NCBI GenBank assembly: GCA_036346275.1
Contig: CM070713.1
Span: forward strand, 61,995,567-62,059,566
Length of the DNA stretch: 64,000 nt
Direction: 5' to 3'
Source of the DNA: Otatea glauca
Taxonomy: Eukaryota > Streptophyta > Magnoliopsida > Poales > Poaceae
The notes under the pieces: generated by a model
Told to the model about the DNA's origin: nothing
The model's database searches: none
What the model saw: the letters and a program-made list of their open reading frames with translations, nothing else
Shown here: positions 21,929 through 36,044 of the stretch, piece by piece
Layout of the letters: every line of letters begins with the position of its first letter
How positions within the stretch are numbered: position 1 is the first letter of the stretch
Program-made: the position numbers and the translations under genes

Positions 21929-23939
21929 GTTAGAGTAGCAATTTGTTTTTGAATTTGATCTAAATTTGGGATATGGTTTGCTCAGGCTAATTCATTTTAA
22001 CAGAGGGTTAGTAGCATTGAGAATTCAGTATGGTTAGTAGTAGCATCTTTTATCATGTATGAAATCCCTTATTCACGAAATTATCAGCATTTGCAATGTT
22101 TTATCACTGCATATTGAGTGTTTTATCACTGCCCATGTTCTGTGTCTTTTGCAACATACATCTTTTAAAGGTAGAACCGAGGAGCAATGGACTTGATGGG
22201 AGTTGAAACCTGGTTGACGTCTTGACGACGAGCTTATAAAAGATGTTTCATGCTTAAGCTTGGTTGACAAGCACTAGAGGCTGAATTTTAAGTTAGTTTT
22301 GTAGAGTTTTCTGCCAAGAATTTTAACTTATGAACTTTTGTTGTACAAACTTATCAGAAATGGGCAAGTCTTGGAAGTGCATATGGCTATGTATATATAG
22401 TCAAAAAAATATAACTGTTACAAAAAAATGCAGGTGACCGTTACAACATAGCCGTTACGATGTCTGTTATAATAAATTTTAAATTCCCGCTTTTAAAAAT
22501 AGCTGTTCGTATTTTTTTCGGTAAAAAATAAACGTTGCTCATATGACGGTTATGAAATATCATTATAATATAAGAGGGATAAAATAGAGAGTGGGATTTG
22601 GGGGAATATTGTTGGAGAGGTAAGAGATATATGGAAGGAATCTTTTTGAGGGATTCTGTATATATGGATATAAGGATCTAGATTTAGGGAACATTATTGG
22701 AGATGGCCTAGCAGAACCTCCACACTACAAGTTAATATAAACACCAGAAAATACGGGAAGCTCAATCTATTTCAAGGCTGGCCTGATCGAAGTCTCTAGA
22801 CCAGTTTGACTGCCGGCAACTAGCCGGTCTGACCGCTCCTCTGATGACAGACAAAAACAGCACGAGCACAACCCTAAAACTTATCTAACTTTTGATCTAG
22901 TCAACCAAAGCTCTCGAAATCTTGAACACAACTTCTCATGGATGTATAAAACCTATTCCATCCAACGATTTTAAGAATCATTGTCAAGATTTCAACCTTA
23001 ATCCATTTTTTAGAAGATGGCTTAAGAACTGAGCAAATCACCAAAACCTAGAACTTCTCAAGAACTTGACAGATTTCCAGTAGAGAAGATGTTGAAATGA
23101 TCTTACATATCCTAGCAATTTATCCCATGGCTTGGAATCAAATCGGCTAGACCAAGAAGAAAACTCGAATAATCAAGATCAACTAGAGAAAACAAGAAAA
23201 CCAAACAAGAATACAAATCAAAACACTTTTGTTGGTCTGACTGCTTGTGCAATATCGGTCAGACCATCACATCTTGACCTGTCAGACCGTAACACCGGTT
23301 TGATTGTCAACGTCTGAAATTCATTTTACATTTATTAATTACTCATCACAAGTTCACAACTCAGAGATGATCACCACATGGTCTCACACCTGAAGGTGGG
23401 ATCACTAGACCCTGCCTGTTTCTTGGGAGTTGGGAGTACTATTGTCCCAGTTAGTAGCTAGCTAGCCTGGTAAAATCTTGGATAACGCTCCCACGCATTT
23501 CGATCGTTTATATCTTGGATTGAGCTAGCAAATGAAGCTAGCCATCGCATGCGGGAAGCGATGCCTCTTGATCACCAGTTCGTTGTTAAGAAGGCCTTCG
23601 CAATTTGCAGAATTAAACCAGCTATACCTCTGGACAGCTCTTGCAAATTACAGAAATGGCAGAATAGATTCCGCAGGCTAGGCAGCCACGCCTTGTGATT
23701 TTTCTCGAGCTTGCTTGCCTCAGTACCAGCTAGCTACCTAGCTAGCCGATGCCAAGGAGCTAGCTAGATTCCGTGTCCTGCTTGCTCGCCATACTACTAG
23801 CTGCCTGCATGCATCAGTAGTCCTTCGAACAGATAGTCCCCGTAGGCCGTAGCTACGTACGTTGTACTACTACTATACTACTGTACCACTCCTCTCTCCC
23901 TTGATTTGTTCTAACAAAAACGAAATGGACAAAAGAGTA
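21929..23939. other. intergenic; possible MITE remnant at about 22360-22720
   Basis: No gene supported. The segment near 22360-22720 ends GGGAACATTATTGGAGATGGCC, like ends of common grass MITEs, but I could not find a convincing partner end or target duplication. The 23132-23317 ORF resembles nothing known. Confidence 0.3.
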
Positions 23940-25560
23940 GGTTCCAAATTTCGGTAAATTTTGGCGAAATTTTGGATTTCGTACCACCCCGAAATCTAAA
24001 GTACCGGCTGGAATTTTTTTTAAAAAAATTCGAAATTGCTACAGTAACCCAAAATTTTGGTTTTTTCGGCGAAATTTCACCGGAATTTCGTGCTTTTTTT
24101 GGCCGGTTTTGAAATTTTTAGGGCCGGATTTGGTCCAATAACCTTTAGGAAAGTCATCTCATATGAAAATTTATTAAAAATGATTTTTTAAACATTTTAA
24201 AATTTTGCAGAAATACTGTCAAATTTTTATAAAATTTTATAAGCATGATAATAAGTTGAAAATTTTATAATACTATCCTTTGTAGTTTAGGATCATACAT
24301 AAAAAATTTCAAAGTAATTTAACTTCATTTGTTATCTTTAAAAAATCAAAAATAGAATGAACATAATTGGGACAGTTATATTGTCATAATTTTATAAATT
24401 TTCTTGGGTGTGATTATGATCTAAACTTTTTGTGAGAGATTAATAATTGACTCAGTACCATTATATATATTTTTCAAAAAAATTCAACTTTGTTTGTTTG
24501 GTCAACCAAATCTATGTAAGCATTGAACTTCGTTTGTTATATTATATTTCAAAAATCAAAAAGAAAATAACATAAATGGTACCGTGCCTTGTAAGAATTT
24601 TATAAATTCACTGGAGTGTGATCATGAATCAAAATTTTTATGGGATATTAACAACTTCCTTATCACCATTCTGTAAAATTTTCAAAAAATTTAAACTTTT
24701 TTTATTGCTAAAGCAAATCTATGTATTGATCATCAGACTTTTATCAGGACGTAGCACTGTCTGAATTTTTAAACATTATTTGAGAATGATCATCAACTAA
24801 AAATTTTAAATAAACATTAATGTTACATCAGGATCATCCACAAAATTTTTTAAAAGTTTTTAAATTGGTTTACATAATTTTTCATTTTATTCAAGTTTGC
24901 CGGTAAGCCTTTTAACAGGGCAGTAGTACTGTTCGAATTCTTAAAAATTCATACAATTTGATCATCATCTGAAAATTTTATGAGAGCATTATAGATACAT
25001 CATAACTTTGAAAAAAAAATTCAATAGTTTCTAACTTGATTTGTACCATTTTCCATTCAGATCAAACTTGTCGGTCAGTGTTCTATCAGGACAGTACCAC
25101 TCTCCGAATTTTTAAAAATTCCTCACATGTTAAAATCAGCTTAATTGTTTGTGAGAACATTAGTTATGGATTATAACCATGCACAAAAAATTTCAACAAT
25201 TTATAACTTGATTTGTACCATTTTCCATTCGGATCAAACTTGTCGGTCAGTGTTTTATCAGGACAGTACCACTCTCAGAATTTTTTAAAATTCCTCAGAT
25301 GTGATAATCAGCTGAAATTTTTGTGAGAACATCAGCAATGTGTCAGGAACTTCCAAAAAAAATTCAAAATTTTTCGTTAACATTTAGACCACCTTTCAGC
25401 CGGTGCAAAAAAACCCAAAATTTCGGGTATTTCACCCGAAATTTCGGGTTTTTTCGCCGAATTTCCGATTATTTTTCCGGAATGGACCGGATTTGAATTT
25501 TCAAATTCAAATTTCGTCCGAAATATTTCCGAAATTTTGAAATTTCGCGATCCGACCAGG
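23940..25560. repeat. AATTTCGG-ended AT-rich repeat element, copy 2 (inverted)
   Basis: Inverted and longer relative of 14250-15350. The left edge has GGTTCCAAATTTCGG, which matches the reverse of the right edge of copy 1. The right edge has GAAATTTCGCGATCC. Degenerate modules of about 180 bp containing CGGTCAGTGTTTTATCAGGA and CACATGTTAAAATCAG recur between 24700 and 25350. No ORF of note. Boundaries are approximate. Confidence 0.6.
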
Positions 25561-25668
25561 GACAAAATTTATTCCAAAACCGAATTTTCAAACCTTGAAA
25601 AAGAGAAGGGAAACAAAGCCGTGTTACAGGCTTACAGCCGGGGACCAACTGTTCTGCCTAATGTTTGT

Positions 25669-25701
25669 ATGTTGCTGCTGCTGCTGCAGCAGCAGCAGCT
25701 A
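25669..25701. repeat. short CTG/CAG palindrome
   Basis: (GCTGCTGCTGCTG)(CAGCAGCAGCAGC) forms a self-complementary trinucleotide run of about 30 bp. Confidence 0.8.
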
Positions 25702-25809
25702 GCTGATGCGGTTGCATGCGCACGTACAGGAACGCCAGGCCTTGATGTTTCCATGCATGCATATGGGTGGTTCATCGCATAAGTTAAATGAGCCATGTGT
25801 AGTTGAGAC

Positions 25810-26193
25810 CAGAGTTCAAAAAATCGACGAAAATCACTCGATTTTCGCCCGTATCGTCACGGCTCGGCTTCTAAAACCGCTCGATAAACCGATCAATTCA
25901 AAAAAAATTTAAAATAATTCAAAATTTTGAAAAAATTTATGCAACGTATATCGGTCGAAAATCGATGAAAATCGCTCGATTTTTGAAAGAAATCGACGAA
26001 AATCGCTTAAAAAATCGACCACCAAATGAGTTCAACTAGTATGTCGATTTTTCATGGAAATCGGACGATTTTCTATGAAACGGTCGATTTTTTAAAAAAA
26101 AATTCAAAAAAGTTGATTTTGAAACTCTACGATTTTTTACTGAATTTCGGTTCGATATTTCCGATTTTCGTCAAATCGAAATTGTTAACCCTG
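25810..26193. mobile_element. hAT-type MITE
   Basis: Perfect 8-bp target duplication GTTGAGAC (25802-25809 and 26194-26201) flanks ends CAGAGTT and AACCCTG. The 8-bp duplication and CAGRGTT ends are hAT features. The interior is made of GAAAATCGNNCGATTTTC palindromic words. It has no coding capacity. Confidence 0.85.
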
Positions 26194-26359
26194 GTTGAGA
26201 CTTGAGAGTGCTAAAGGTTGCGTTAATCTCGAAGCAACGCTTATTTCTCTCCTAATAAAATATGGCGCGCGCGCAGGGAGCGACGGAGCGTGCATCCATG
26301 CAGTTAGCTGCTAGCTTCGGACCGGAGCTGAGCGAAACGCCGTAGGCTGCAGTAAGCTC

Positions 26360-26795
26360 AGAGTAAGTACAATAATAAAATTCACTATTTACTTTAATTA
26401 TCATCTAAAGTAAATAATAAAACTAGTTTATACAATAATTATTTCTAAAGGTTGTCTCTAAAAAAACTACATAAACTTTATGTCTTTTTAAGGCTCTGTT
26501 AGAGCAAGTACAACAACAAATTTCACTACTTATTTCATCTTTCATTTATGTCATCAAACAATAAAGACCCAGCTTGTATAATAACAATATCTAAGGTTAT
26601 CTCTAAATACTATGCAATAATTATCTCATCTATCTTGTACATAACCAATCTATCTTGTTTTTCATACCATGCTGGCTCTATCTTAAGAGCCGGCTTTTTC
26701 TCTCTCTTTTCTTTTCTCACTCTTTCACATAAGATAAAACTAATATTTACAGACTAAAAGTAAGCTAACGTGATTTTATTGTATATACCCTTACA
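26360..26795. mobile_element. probable AT-rich MITE, possibly two nested copies
   Basis: The left word AGAGTAAGTACAATAATAAAATT is partly inverse to the right word GATTTTATTGTATATACCCTTAC. A second similar start (AGAGCAAGTACAACAAC) lies at about 26512. No target duplication was proved. Confidence 0.4.
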
Positions 26796-27032
26796 CACCG
26801 TACTGCTCAAAGCTCAGAAGCTAGCAAAATTGCAGGGCTAATGGAGTAAATGGAAGCTTAGGATCTACGAGAGCAAGACCTAAGAGGTGTGCAAGCTGTG
26901 AATTACTGAATTCTCCCAGGTCAACTTTGCTGCATCCTGCATGCATGTGTGCTCTCATCCACAGGGAGCAATTATAAGTAGTATCTTGTGCAACGAAAGA
27001 GTACGGGTATATAGGATCATCTGGGTGGTATG

Positions 27033-30000
27033 TGTAACGACTCTTTTTTTTGTTATAGAATATTAAGAAGAATGATCTATGTACATATAGTACTAGTTTC
27101 ATGATCAGTGACTAGTACACACATTTACAACAATTGGAATCACATTCATAAAAAATATTATTAAAGCGAAAACTATTTATACAATATAGTCTTACAATTC
27201 AGAATATATAGCAGCGGAAAGAAACAAAAATCTTGTAGTGTGCCCATCCAACCTTCAAGCAACAGACAAGATATAATCTCTAGAAAGTCGCATCATTGAA
27301 ATTCCCATATCCTGCAGCGAAATAGGTACCTTCTGAGCTTCGCTTTCCTCTCCATCTAAAACCACAAATTAAGCAAGGTTTAGTACTTTCGTACTCACCA
27401 AGACTTAATGTATATTTGCAAAATGCAGTAATACAGGCTATGTTAAAGGAGGCTTCTACGGTTAATTTGCATAAAGCGAAATTGAATTTGAAAATCAAGT
27501 AGTGATTTACAAATGAAATTTGTAAAAACGAGTATGACTGATATGAAGATAACAAGTGTGTAAAGCATAAAGTAACAACTCACAGTCCTCCATAACATGA
27601 GATTCAGATCGTCCATTGCCAACACATGGCATAAATTCAGTTCTTATCAACACATGGCACAACAACTGATACCAATACTACACATGGTATAGTATTGAAT
27701 CATCTATAGGGTAAGATTTTCAACATATGTTTCCAAATAATCCATTTTGAAATTAATAAAACATCTAACTAGTGTCAGTTCATCAAGTCTTCCATAATCG
27801 CGAGCACGGCTTTTCGAAAAGATTTAAACTCTGCAGAGGTGTAAAACTTTACCCACAGGTCATGACCGACTCTTTGTGCAACGTCATTAGCACACTTCCT
27901 TTGGTGTGCCGCGGAGAGTCATGATATAATCGTTACATTACATATACCTAACTTTGCACCAGCTCCGGCGACGACAAACCCATACTATGACGGCAGAAGA
28001 TATTTGTACACTCGGTACGACAAATTTTTTCACATCCCATCGTCCCACTTCTCCCCATAGTATGGCGTACACCGTTGTATTGGCAGGCGTTATTCCCAAC
28101 ACCTCGGTGAGGGCACCCCTTCGAGCAATCAGTCCAGAAAGCCCGTACTACTCCAGCCTTCCAATGTGCAAAGCTAGTTCTAAATAACTTAACAATTTAA
28201 GGCCGTCCTATACTAGAACTTGTGGTTGTACGGACATCCTTTGGATCATACAACACTACGTTCGGTCCTTTATCAGACCCAAACGATAATCTCCCCTACA
28301 CAACGTGCAAGTCCCATGGACATCCGGCTATTGCCAATAATTGTCCGTGTCAAAACCATAGTTTTATTTTGAGTTTTTATACCAAAATACCAGTAATCAT
28401 CTTCATGTCTCAATATTTCAAAATTTTATCTGAACACTATATCCAACTTGTTTATCCCAAATCTAAAGCATGGCTAAGCATGATTATTAATCATCGCATA
28501 TACCCAAATTAACATTATATATTGTCTAACCTTAATTCTAGGGTTATCAAGGTTCACGGTTCAATATTTATTAAGGAAGTTCCATAATATGGGGTTATAG
28601 CCAGCGGTACCACAATATAGCAAATTTACAAAAAAATACACGCATGCACAAATGGATTTGATAAAACAAAACAAAATTAAAACACTGGAATCAATATGGT
28701 CAAAGAGGGTGCTTGCCTTGATTTTGTTGGTTCAAAAATTTACTCAGGGTCAAAGTCTTCAGTAGCAGCTTCATGCATGTCGGTATCTACACGTGATTAT
28801 CGTATCGTATAATAGCAATAAGAAGCAATGATAATGTAACAACCCAAAATTTAATAAAATAATAAATACAATATCAAAAATATACATGTGAATTATTGTT
28901 GTATTTTTTGGTTTTTCATAATCAAAGAAATTCTTTTTGGCTTTTTCCTATCAAAAGAAATCTAAATGATCTATATAGTAAAATGGTAAAAAGGTAATAA
29001 GGTAAAAATTTAAAGTCAGTAAAATTTGTACAAATCTCAGATAAATCCTAGATCCATCCAGGATCCTGTTTGTGCCACTTGCACTGATCTGGATTAATAA
29101 AATAAATTAAAAAGACAAAGTAATCATGAGAAGATAACCATAATCTGAACCTATAAGATTTCTTCAGAAGTTTTCTAACCTTAAATTGGGTTAAAATTTT
29201 AACCATGCCGACATATTAACTTTATCCATCCCTGGTAAAAATATAAAGAATTTATCTCTGAATTTGATAATTTTAGAAATTCAAAAAATAGACAATCAGA
29301 AAAGCTGAAAATTGCAATGTCAGAATTATTAAAAATAAAATATCAAATATACAAATATGAAAACTTTACCCAAGGTGATTAATACTTCACTACGTACTCT
29401 CAAAAGTTTTCATAAAATAATAAACTAATTTTGATCCTTAATAAAATGAAAAACAGAGAAAAGTAAAAGCTACATTGTCAGAATTATTTAAATTTGTTAA
29501 CAAATCCTAAAAGTGTGGAATTTTTACTGGAGCCTGTTAATTGTCTTGCCGACTCATGGTAAAATTTTTATAAAAACCTGACCTTGTTTAACCTTTGGAT
29601 TCACTGCATTTCCCTCGTTACATAAACCTAGCCGACCTCTCTTTTAAATGGTCACACGCCATGTGGGCCAGCGACACAGCTGTCCTATGCCGACCAGCTC
29701 TCCCCTCTCTCTCTCCCGACTCGCCCCCACACGTCAGCTCGATCTTCTTCCGTTTTCTCGCGTGAGGCCGAGTGAGCCGCCGCGCCGCCTCTCTGGTTTG
29801 TCGCCTTCCCGCCGCAATCACGCAAACCGAGGTCGCCTGCACGTCACCCCTGCCACGCCGAAGCCACCTCGGCCGGCATCGCTGCGCAACTTGCTTCAAT
29901 CGAAACCAAGCCGCTGTTTTAAACCTCCATTCAAATCCTGTTCTCGCCGACTTTGTCATCTATTTAAGCGATGCAAGCCAATGCCCTCCTATGGAAACCG

Positions 30001-33000
30001 CAAGACCACATCAAACCAACGCGACACCGCCAGCCACCCCCTTTCTTCCCCAGCTCCGGCAAACACCCGAAAAGGGGAGAAACATCCAATCTCGCTCTTC
30101 GCCGCACCATTCCCAGAACCATCCCGACCAAAGCTTCCTCTTAGACCCTAGTAGACATCCCCACTCCCAATTTGTGGTCTTCTTCCCCGGTGACTCGCCG
30201 CGCCAAGCTCCTTCCGCAATCACACTTGTACCGCGGTGAGAACACCTCCCCAATGCCTATTTCTTTGAATGGAAGCCAAAAATCGACTCCTTGTGACTCA
30301 CTGATACTTACCACGGTGATCTTCAAGCCTGGGAGGCCTTGGTTTCGCCGTTGCGCCACCGGCCATGTCCGTCGCCACCCCCTCTCGGTGACACGCCATC
30401 TCCGGCCATCTTCGGTTGACTTAGCACCACCCCTAGGTTCGCGCAAGCATGCTGAGTCTAAAAGTGGAGCCCATTTCACTTCTCCGACAGTGCTTCGCCG
30501 CCGGCGAGCTTCGCAACCTTCTCCTCTGCTCGGTGTCGCTGGTAGCCGGGTCCACCGTGTCAGCGTCTGAGCTGAGCTGTGTCTTGCTTCGCTGACAACT
30601 GGGCCCCGCTTGTCAGCCTCCCGCTGCACGGACATCGTGGTCCCGCGCGTCAGCCGCACCGCGCGCACCTCTCGCTGCCAACTGGGCCTGGCCCATCAGC
30701 GCCTCAAGTCCAGCGTAGCCCGAAAAAGGAAAGCTGGTTTTCAATGCGAAAACGCACTTTCCGTTTTTAGCAAATTTTCTAATTTCCAGTATTTTCCAAA
30801 ACCGAGCAAGTTCAAACTTGAATATCTTTTGAACTATCCGACCAAATCTTATGAAATAAATTTCTAAATTCATCTAAAATCATGTAGGTTCAGAATATGC
30901 AAATATTCAAATTTAAAGAAAGAATTTGAAATATGCCATGTATAGAATTTTTGCAATTCAGTTCCAAATTAAATGAAACAAATTTTGCTAGACTCCATGC
31001 TCTGTTAAGAACCTCATTATGAAAAAAAATTTAGGGTGTACCATGGAAAATATTTAAAGTATTACATAGGGTGAGAAAGTAGTCCAATAATAATAATAAT
31101 CCAGATAATTTCAGAATTTAAAATCTGAAAATCCAAAATAATAAAACATATAGAGTAGTCTCTGGAAATGGTAAATAAAGGTGAATAATTCAAGAAAATA
31201 AGATTCATTATTACTGAAATCTATTCGGAAAATATTCATGTAACATATAAATAAATAATCAACATGATATATAATCATATACCCAATTTAAATCATGTTT
31301 GAGTTATGCAGTTGCTTTTATTTGGCTCTTTCATCTGATTCTTTTATTTTATTGGAATTGCTATGTTATTGCCAAGCGAGGTGTAGATTTTGACGAGCCA
31401 GAACTAGCTATCGACGACCAGGAGGTTGATCTCGATAATCAACAAGGCAAGCATTCCCTTTGATCATATTGATCCCAGTTTTATAAAATGTTTTCATTAA
31501 ATGTTTTACTGCATACGTTACTTTATTAAAGTCTGCTATTTTATTGGTATTGGTAGTTGTACATGTAGAATTATAGAACTTCCTTCATAAGTATGGATTT
31601 GTGAACCTTGATAACCATAGAATATCATAGACAATACTTAATGTCAATTTGGGTTACTCACATTTAGTGTCATGCTTAGCTATGCTTAAAACAACATAAA
31701 ACTTTGACCTGATTAAAAATGTTGGATATGATATTTAATGGGTATGATTTTCTTTATGATTGGTATTTTGATCAAAAATGAAAACAAAACTATAGTTTTG
31801 ATGCGGGCAATTATTGGCAATAGCCAGGTGTACAAGGGACTTGTACGTAGTATAGGGGGAGATTATTACCCGTGTCAGATTAAAGACCGAACTACGTGTT
31901 CGTTAAACCCAAGAAATTACCGTACAATCATAAGTGCTGGTATGGGACAGTCTTAACCTATTAAGTTGCTTAAAACTAGCTTTGCACATTGGTAGACTGG
32001 AGTAGTATGAGCTTCTTCAGTGACTGGTTGCTCAGAGGGGCGCCCACACCGAGGTGTTGGGAGTCACGTTTGCTGATACAACGATGAACGTCATGCTATG
32101 GATATATTTAACCTTTACTATGCTGTGACTGTACAAATATTTACACCATAGTATGGGTTTAACGTCATCGGGCTGGTGCAAAGTTAGAATTAAGAAATGT
32201 AACGGTTATGTTATGATCTCCTTGCCGACACACCAAAGGAAGTGTGTTACTGGCCTGGCAAAAAGGGGTTGATCATTACTTGTGGGTAAAGCTGTACAAC
32301 TCTGCAGAGTGTGAAACTTTTCGAAAAGCCGTTCCCGCGGTTATGGGAGTCTTGGTGCGCCAGCACTAGTTAGATTGTTTTTATTTTTATAAAATCTGGT
32401 TTCTACCGAGTGTCGGTAATTCCTACTGTGTGTCAGTAGGAATAGTTTGTGGAGATGGTCAGGATACCCAGGTACCTGAGATTTATTTATGCTTATATTC
32501 TATTACTCTCAGTATTAAATTGCTTTTACTCATTTTCATTTGCAATCTATTATTCAGTATTTACATTTCAAGTTAGCTTTATACAAAACAACCATAAGCC
32601 TTCCCTTTGAATTGGCTTACATGTATATTTAGGTTTTGCTAAAGTCTTGCGAGTACAAAAGTACTCAACTTGCCTATGTTGATGTTTTAGGTGAAGAGCC
32701 TAAATACCCCGACGATACATATTATGACGCAGGATTCGGGGATATGAACGATGAATTTTACTAGGGTTCTCCTTGTGAGTTGCCTGTGGGGATATTGGGT
32801 TAAAGGCATACTACAAGAAATATGTCTCCACTAAAAATTTTTAATTTGGTATTGTAAGAATATTATATACTTTGCTTCCGCTGTGATAATAAAGTTTATG
32901 TATGACTGTGATATCAATTTGTAAATGTGCGTGCTAGCCACTGATCATGGGACTAGTACAGAAAGCACATGGTACCCATTATTGATATTTATTTATCAAA

Positions 33001-36000
33001 AATGGGGCCTTACAGATAATAAGAGGCAAAAAGAAATAAAATGAAACCAAATTCAAAGGTGAATTAGAATTGATGGTTCTGAAACAAATATTTTAATTTC
33101 TGATTTCTTATTACTTGAGTTTATTTAATGTATTATGAATTTTAGGGTTTATATTACACATGGTTATGCTTTTAATAGGATTTAGATACAAAGTATGTTA
33201 TAATAGAATTATTTCTACAGAATAAGATGGTCTTGCCTTAGGGAGCATTCTTAAGCCGGTCCTATTTAGCGTTTATTTGTGATGTTCTATTCATTTCCTA
33301 ATCTTATGTATTTCTAAAGTTTACGTTATAAATGGTTAGATTTCGTTTTAGATTTGTGACTACAATTCACATAGATATGCAACTATTTTTTGTAGCATTA
33401 GAAGGTCTTGACCCTAGAAGTGTCTTGAAACTGGTTTTGCTCATTTTGGCTTTTATGGGTGATACTTATTGATCTTTTATTTTTTATGCACATAGAAAAT
33501 AAAATCTTTTATGAACTTTAATTAAAATTAGATATTTTTGTAGATTAATATGGTCTTGACCTTAGGAATGTTTTGAAACTAGTCCTACATGATCTAATAT
33601 TTAATTCTGATATTTTATTTACATTTGTTTGTTTATATTTTGAATTCTTATAAATTGCTAGTAATGTTTTGAGACTAGTCATCCTACATGGTCTTATCTG
33701 ATCCTAGGAATTTGTTTTATCAATATTTGAATTTATATGTTCAAGTTATAGCTATTTTGATTTCTATGCATGGGAAAACAATCTATTTTTGAAATTTAAA
33801 TCAAAATTGGTGCAAATCTAAATATTTTTATAAAATGAGTTTCTTAATATCTCAGGAGCATGTATAAATTTATTTCATATTTTTAAGAGTTATGGTTTAC
33901 ATGCTTCTAATAGTAACCATATTAGGGTTTCATACAAACTTTAATTTAAATAATTCAAAATATGGCAAAAAATTAAATATTGTTGTATATTATAGAACCA
34001 CATGATTTTATATGAATCTAAAAACTTGTTTCACTTGATTTGGAGCTACGACGCAAAAGTTACGAACAATTGAATCCCCATGTTTAGGAAATGGCCAAAA
34101 TTGGAAAGTACGCTTTTCTACTTAGGAAGCGAATTTCCCTTTTTGGCATGTGTTCAAATTAGACCATGCTGACACGCTGGGCCCGCAAGTCGACGAGCTG
34201 GTTTGGCACAAGGGGTTGACATCTTGGCCCTGCGCGTCAGCGGGACAAAACAGAGGGGGTGGCGATGGCCTCGCCGGCGGCGGGAGGGACGGCGGGGCCA
34301 GCAGTCGTGGGCTCTACGAGCGAATGGGGTCTCTAGGAAAATCTAGGGCGCCACTCGATGGACCTAGCGCGCACCGAGGAAAGCCGGCGACGTGAGCACA
34401 TGGCGACGGCGGTGGTGGCAAGTAGCTGGATCCATCTGTCGGCGTTCAAGCTTAAGAAAGAAGTGGGTGGATATCTAAAAGCCAGGGGGAAGCTGATTTG
34501 GGAGCTCACCGTGGAGAAAATCGATGGAGGGAGCGAATTGCCGTGCGTCGGCTGCGGAGAAGAGAGGGGCGGCTGTAGTGGTGGTGCTATGAGCCGCGAA
34601 GTCTTCAATCGAATGAGGGAATTTGGTATTGATGTGCCTATGTGTCTAAGGTTTAACGGAATTTGGGGACCGCTCATCGTGCAGCTCTAATGGCTCGGCG
34701 GCGCGGAGAACTCGGTTTGACAGCAATGGCGGCATGGACTGCGAATTCGGTTAGGGCTCGACTGGGGAGTGAGATAGAGAAGATGTGGGGGGTGAACGGT
34801 GAGGCAGGGGCACAGGGTTTGGACGCGGAGCAAGGCGCCAGCCAGTCAAAGCGGCACGAAACATCGGTCATAGCGACGCAATTCACGGCAATGGCCATAC
34901 CGTGGCAGTGACGTGGATGACGTTGGCCAGACTTGGGCGATGTGTTGCGGCGCTGACCGGAGTCGGCATAGAGGAGAAGGGCGGTGGCACAGGCTGGAAC
35001 CATGGAGAAGAAGGGAAGAGAGAGCTGGGGAGAGGGCTAAGCCCTGACATGTGGGTCCGGCCAGTAGTGGGGTCCCACTTGTAGGTGACAGTATGAAAGG
35101 GAGACAAGGAATCAAGGCATTAATAGAAGGGTCATTTCAGTTTGACAATTTTTGTTAATTTTTAGTGAGTTTCAGAGACAATTTTTGTTATCATATAAAA
35201 TTTCAAGCTGAAATATTGTGTATATAAATTCCGAAAATTCTGACAAGTCTATTTGCTCAATCTTTACTTTTCAGTTTTTAATTTATTTGGGGATTTAAAA
35301 GTGGATTTAATTTTTTAATTTCTTTCTGAAGATTTATTTTGTTTATAGTATTCTACTTTAAAATTTTCATAATAATAAATTTTGTATTTAATTTATAGAA
35401 ATTCTGACATTGAGATTTTTTAATTTCTGGGTTTTTAGTTATAGAATTTTCAAAGGCACCAAATTTGATTATTTATTTTTAATATTTTATTGGAAATTTA
35501 TCTATCCCTGTAGAAGACATCAAAAAAAATTCAGCTCAGGATAAGGTCGGCACACAATTTAATAAATCTGACATTTTTACTATTCATAGCCCAAGTTACT
35601 GTTTTCCATTTCTTTCCATTAGTACATGTGTTCATATTACTTTTAGGGTGCTGCAATGATGTTACAGGGATTTACTATATTTAAATATAATTTTTCATAT
35701 TTTTTTATTGTATGGTTTTTTATTTCTTAATTTAAAATCCAACAATCAATTACTAAAAATGTTTTTCAAAGATACCAAAATGCAAGAGAATACAGAAAAG
35801 AGAAATAAATAAGATTAAAACACCATGACGAATAAATTTGTTTCATTTTATTTGTTTTTTGATTTTTGTTTTCATTATTTGGAAAAGAGAAGTTCAATAA
35901 AGAAATTTAGTTTTCTTTAAGTCGAAATTCAGAAAAGGAAAAAATGAAAATTAAATCACATTTGAAACTCAAATTTTTTATCTTATTCATTTTTAAATTT

Positions 36001-36044
36001 TAAATTTTCATTTTATCTATTTTTGAATTTTTCGGGATGTTATA
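27033..36044 (-). mobile_element. LTR A: solo LTR on minus strand, split by LTR B
   Basis: On the minus strand it starts TATAACATCCC at 36044 (from TGTAAC) and ends GAGTCGTTACA at 27033. GTATG target duplications lie at 27028-27032 and 36045-36049. Its own length is about 4.8 kb once LTR B is removed. The layout is AT-rich, then GC-rich (34150-35100), AT-rich, and a segment containing GGCAATAGCC and CTTTTCGAAAAGCCG-type words shared with B. A single LTR without internal coding domains or partner LTR indicates a solo LTR. ORFs inside are not genes. Superfamily cannot be read from the LTR alone. Confidence 0.85.
28835..33014 (+). mobile_element. LTR B: solo LTR on plus strand, nested in LTR A
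   Basis: Starts TGTAACAACCC and ends GGCCTTACA (TG...CA), flanked by perfect GATAA duplications (28830-28834 and 33015-33019). At 4180 bp it is unusually long for an LTR. Its 31300-33014 part is an inverted relative of 27033-28830, and its GC-rich block (29640-30730) corresponds in position to 34150-35100 of LTR A. The two are therefore members of one family or of close families. The TGCGAGTACAAAAGTACTCA-type word near 32650 is common in grass LTRs. No primer-binding site, gag or pol lies between the ends. Confidence 0.88.

Noticed and set aside
22360..22720. A complete MITE
   Set aside because: Only one end looks MITE-like; no matching inverted end or duplication was found.
27954..28512. 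Two small plus-strand ORFs that might be genes
   Set aside because: They lie inside LTR A and the corresponding inverted stretch of LTR B does not keep the frames.
29618..30873. Multiple ORFs up to 175 codons in both strands
   Set aside because: They lie in the GC-rich core of LTR B, overlap on both strands and match no domain.
34333..35115. ORFs in the GC-rich part of LTR A
   Set aside because: Same reasoning: compositional, opposite strands open together, no motifs.
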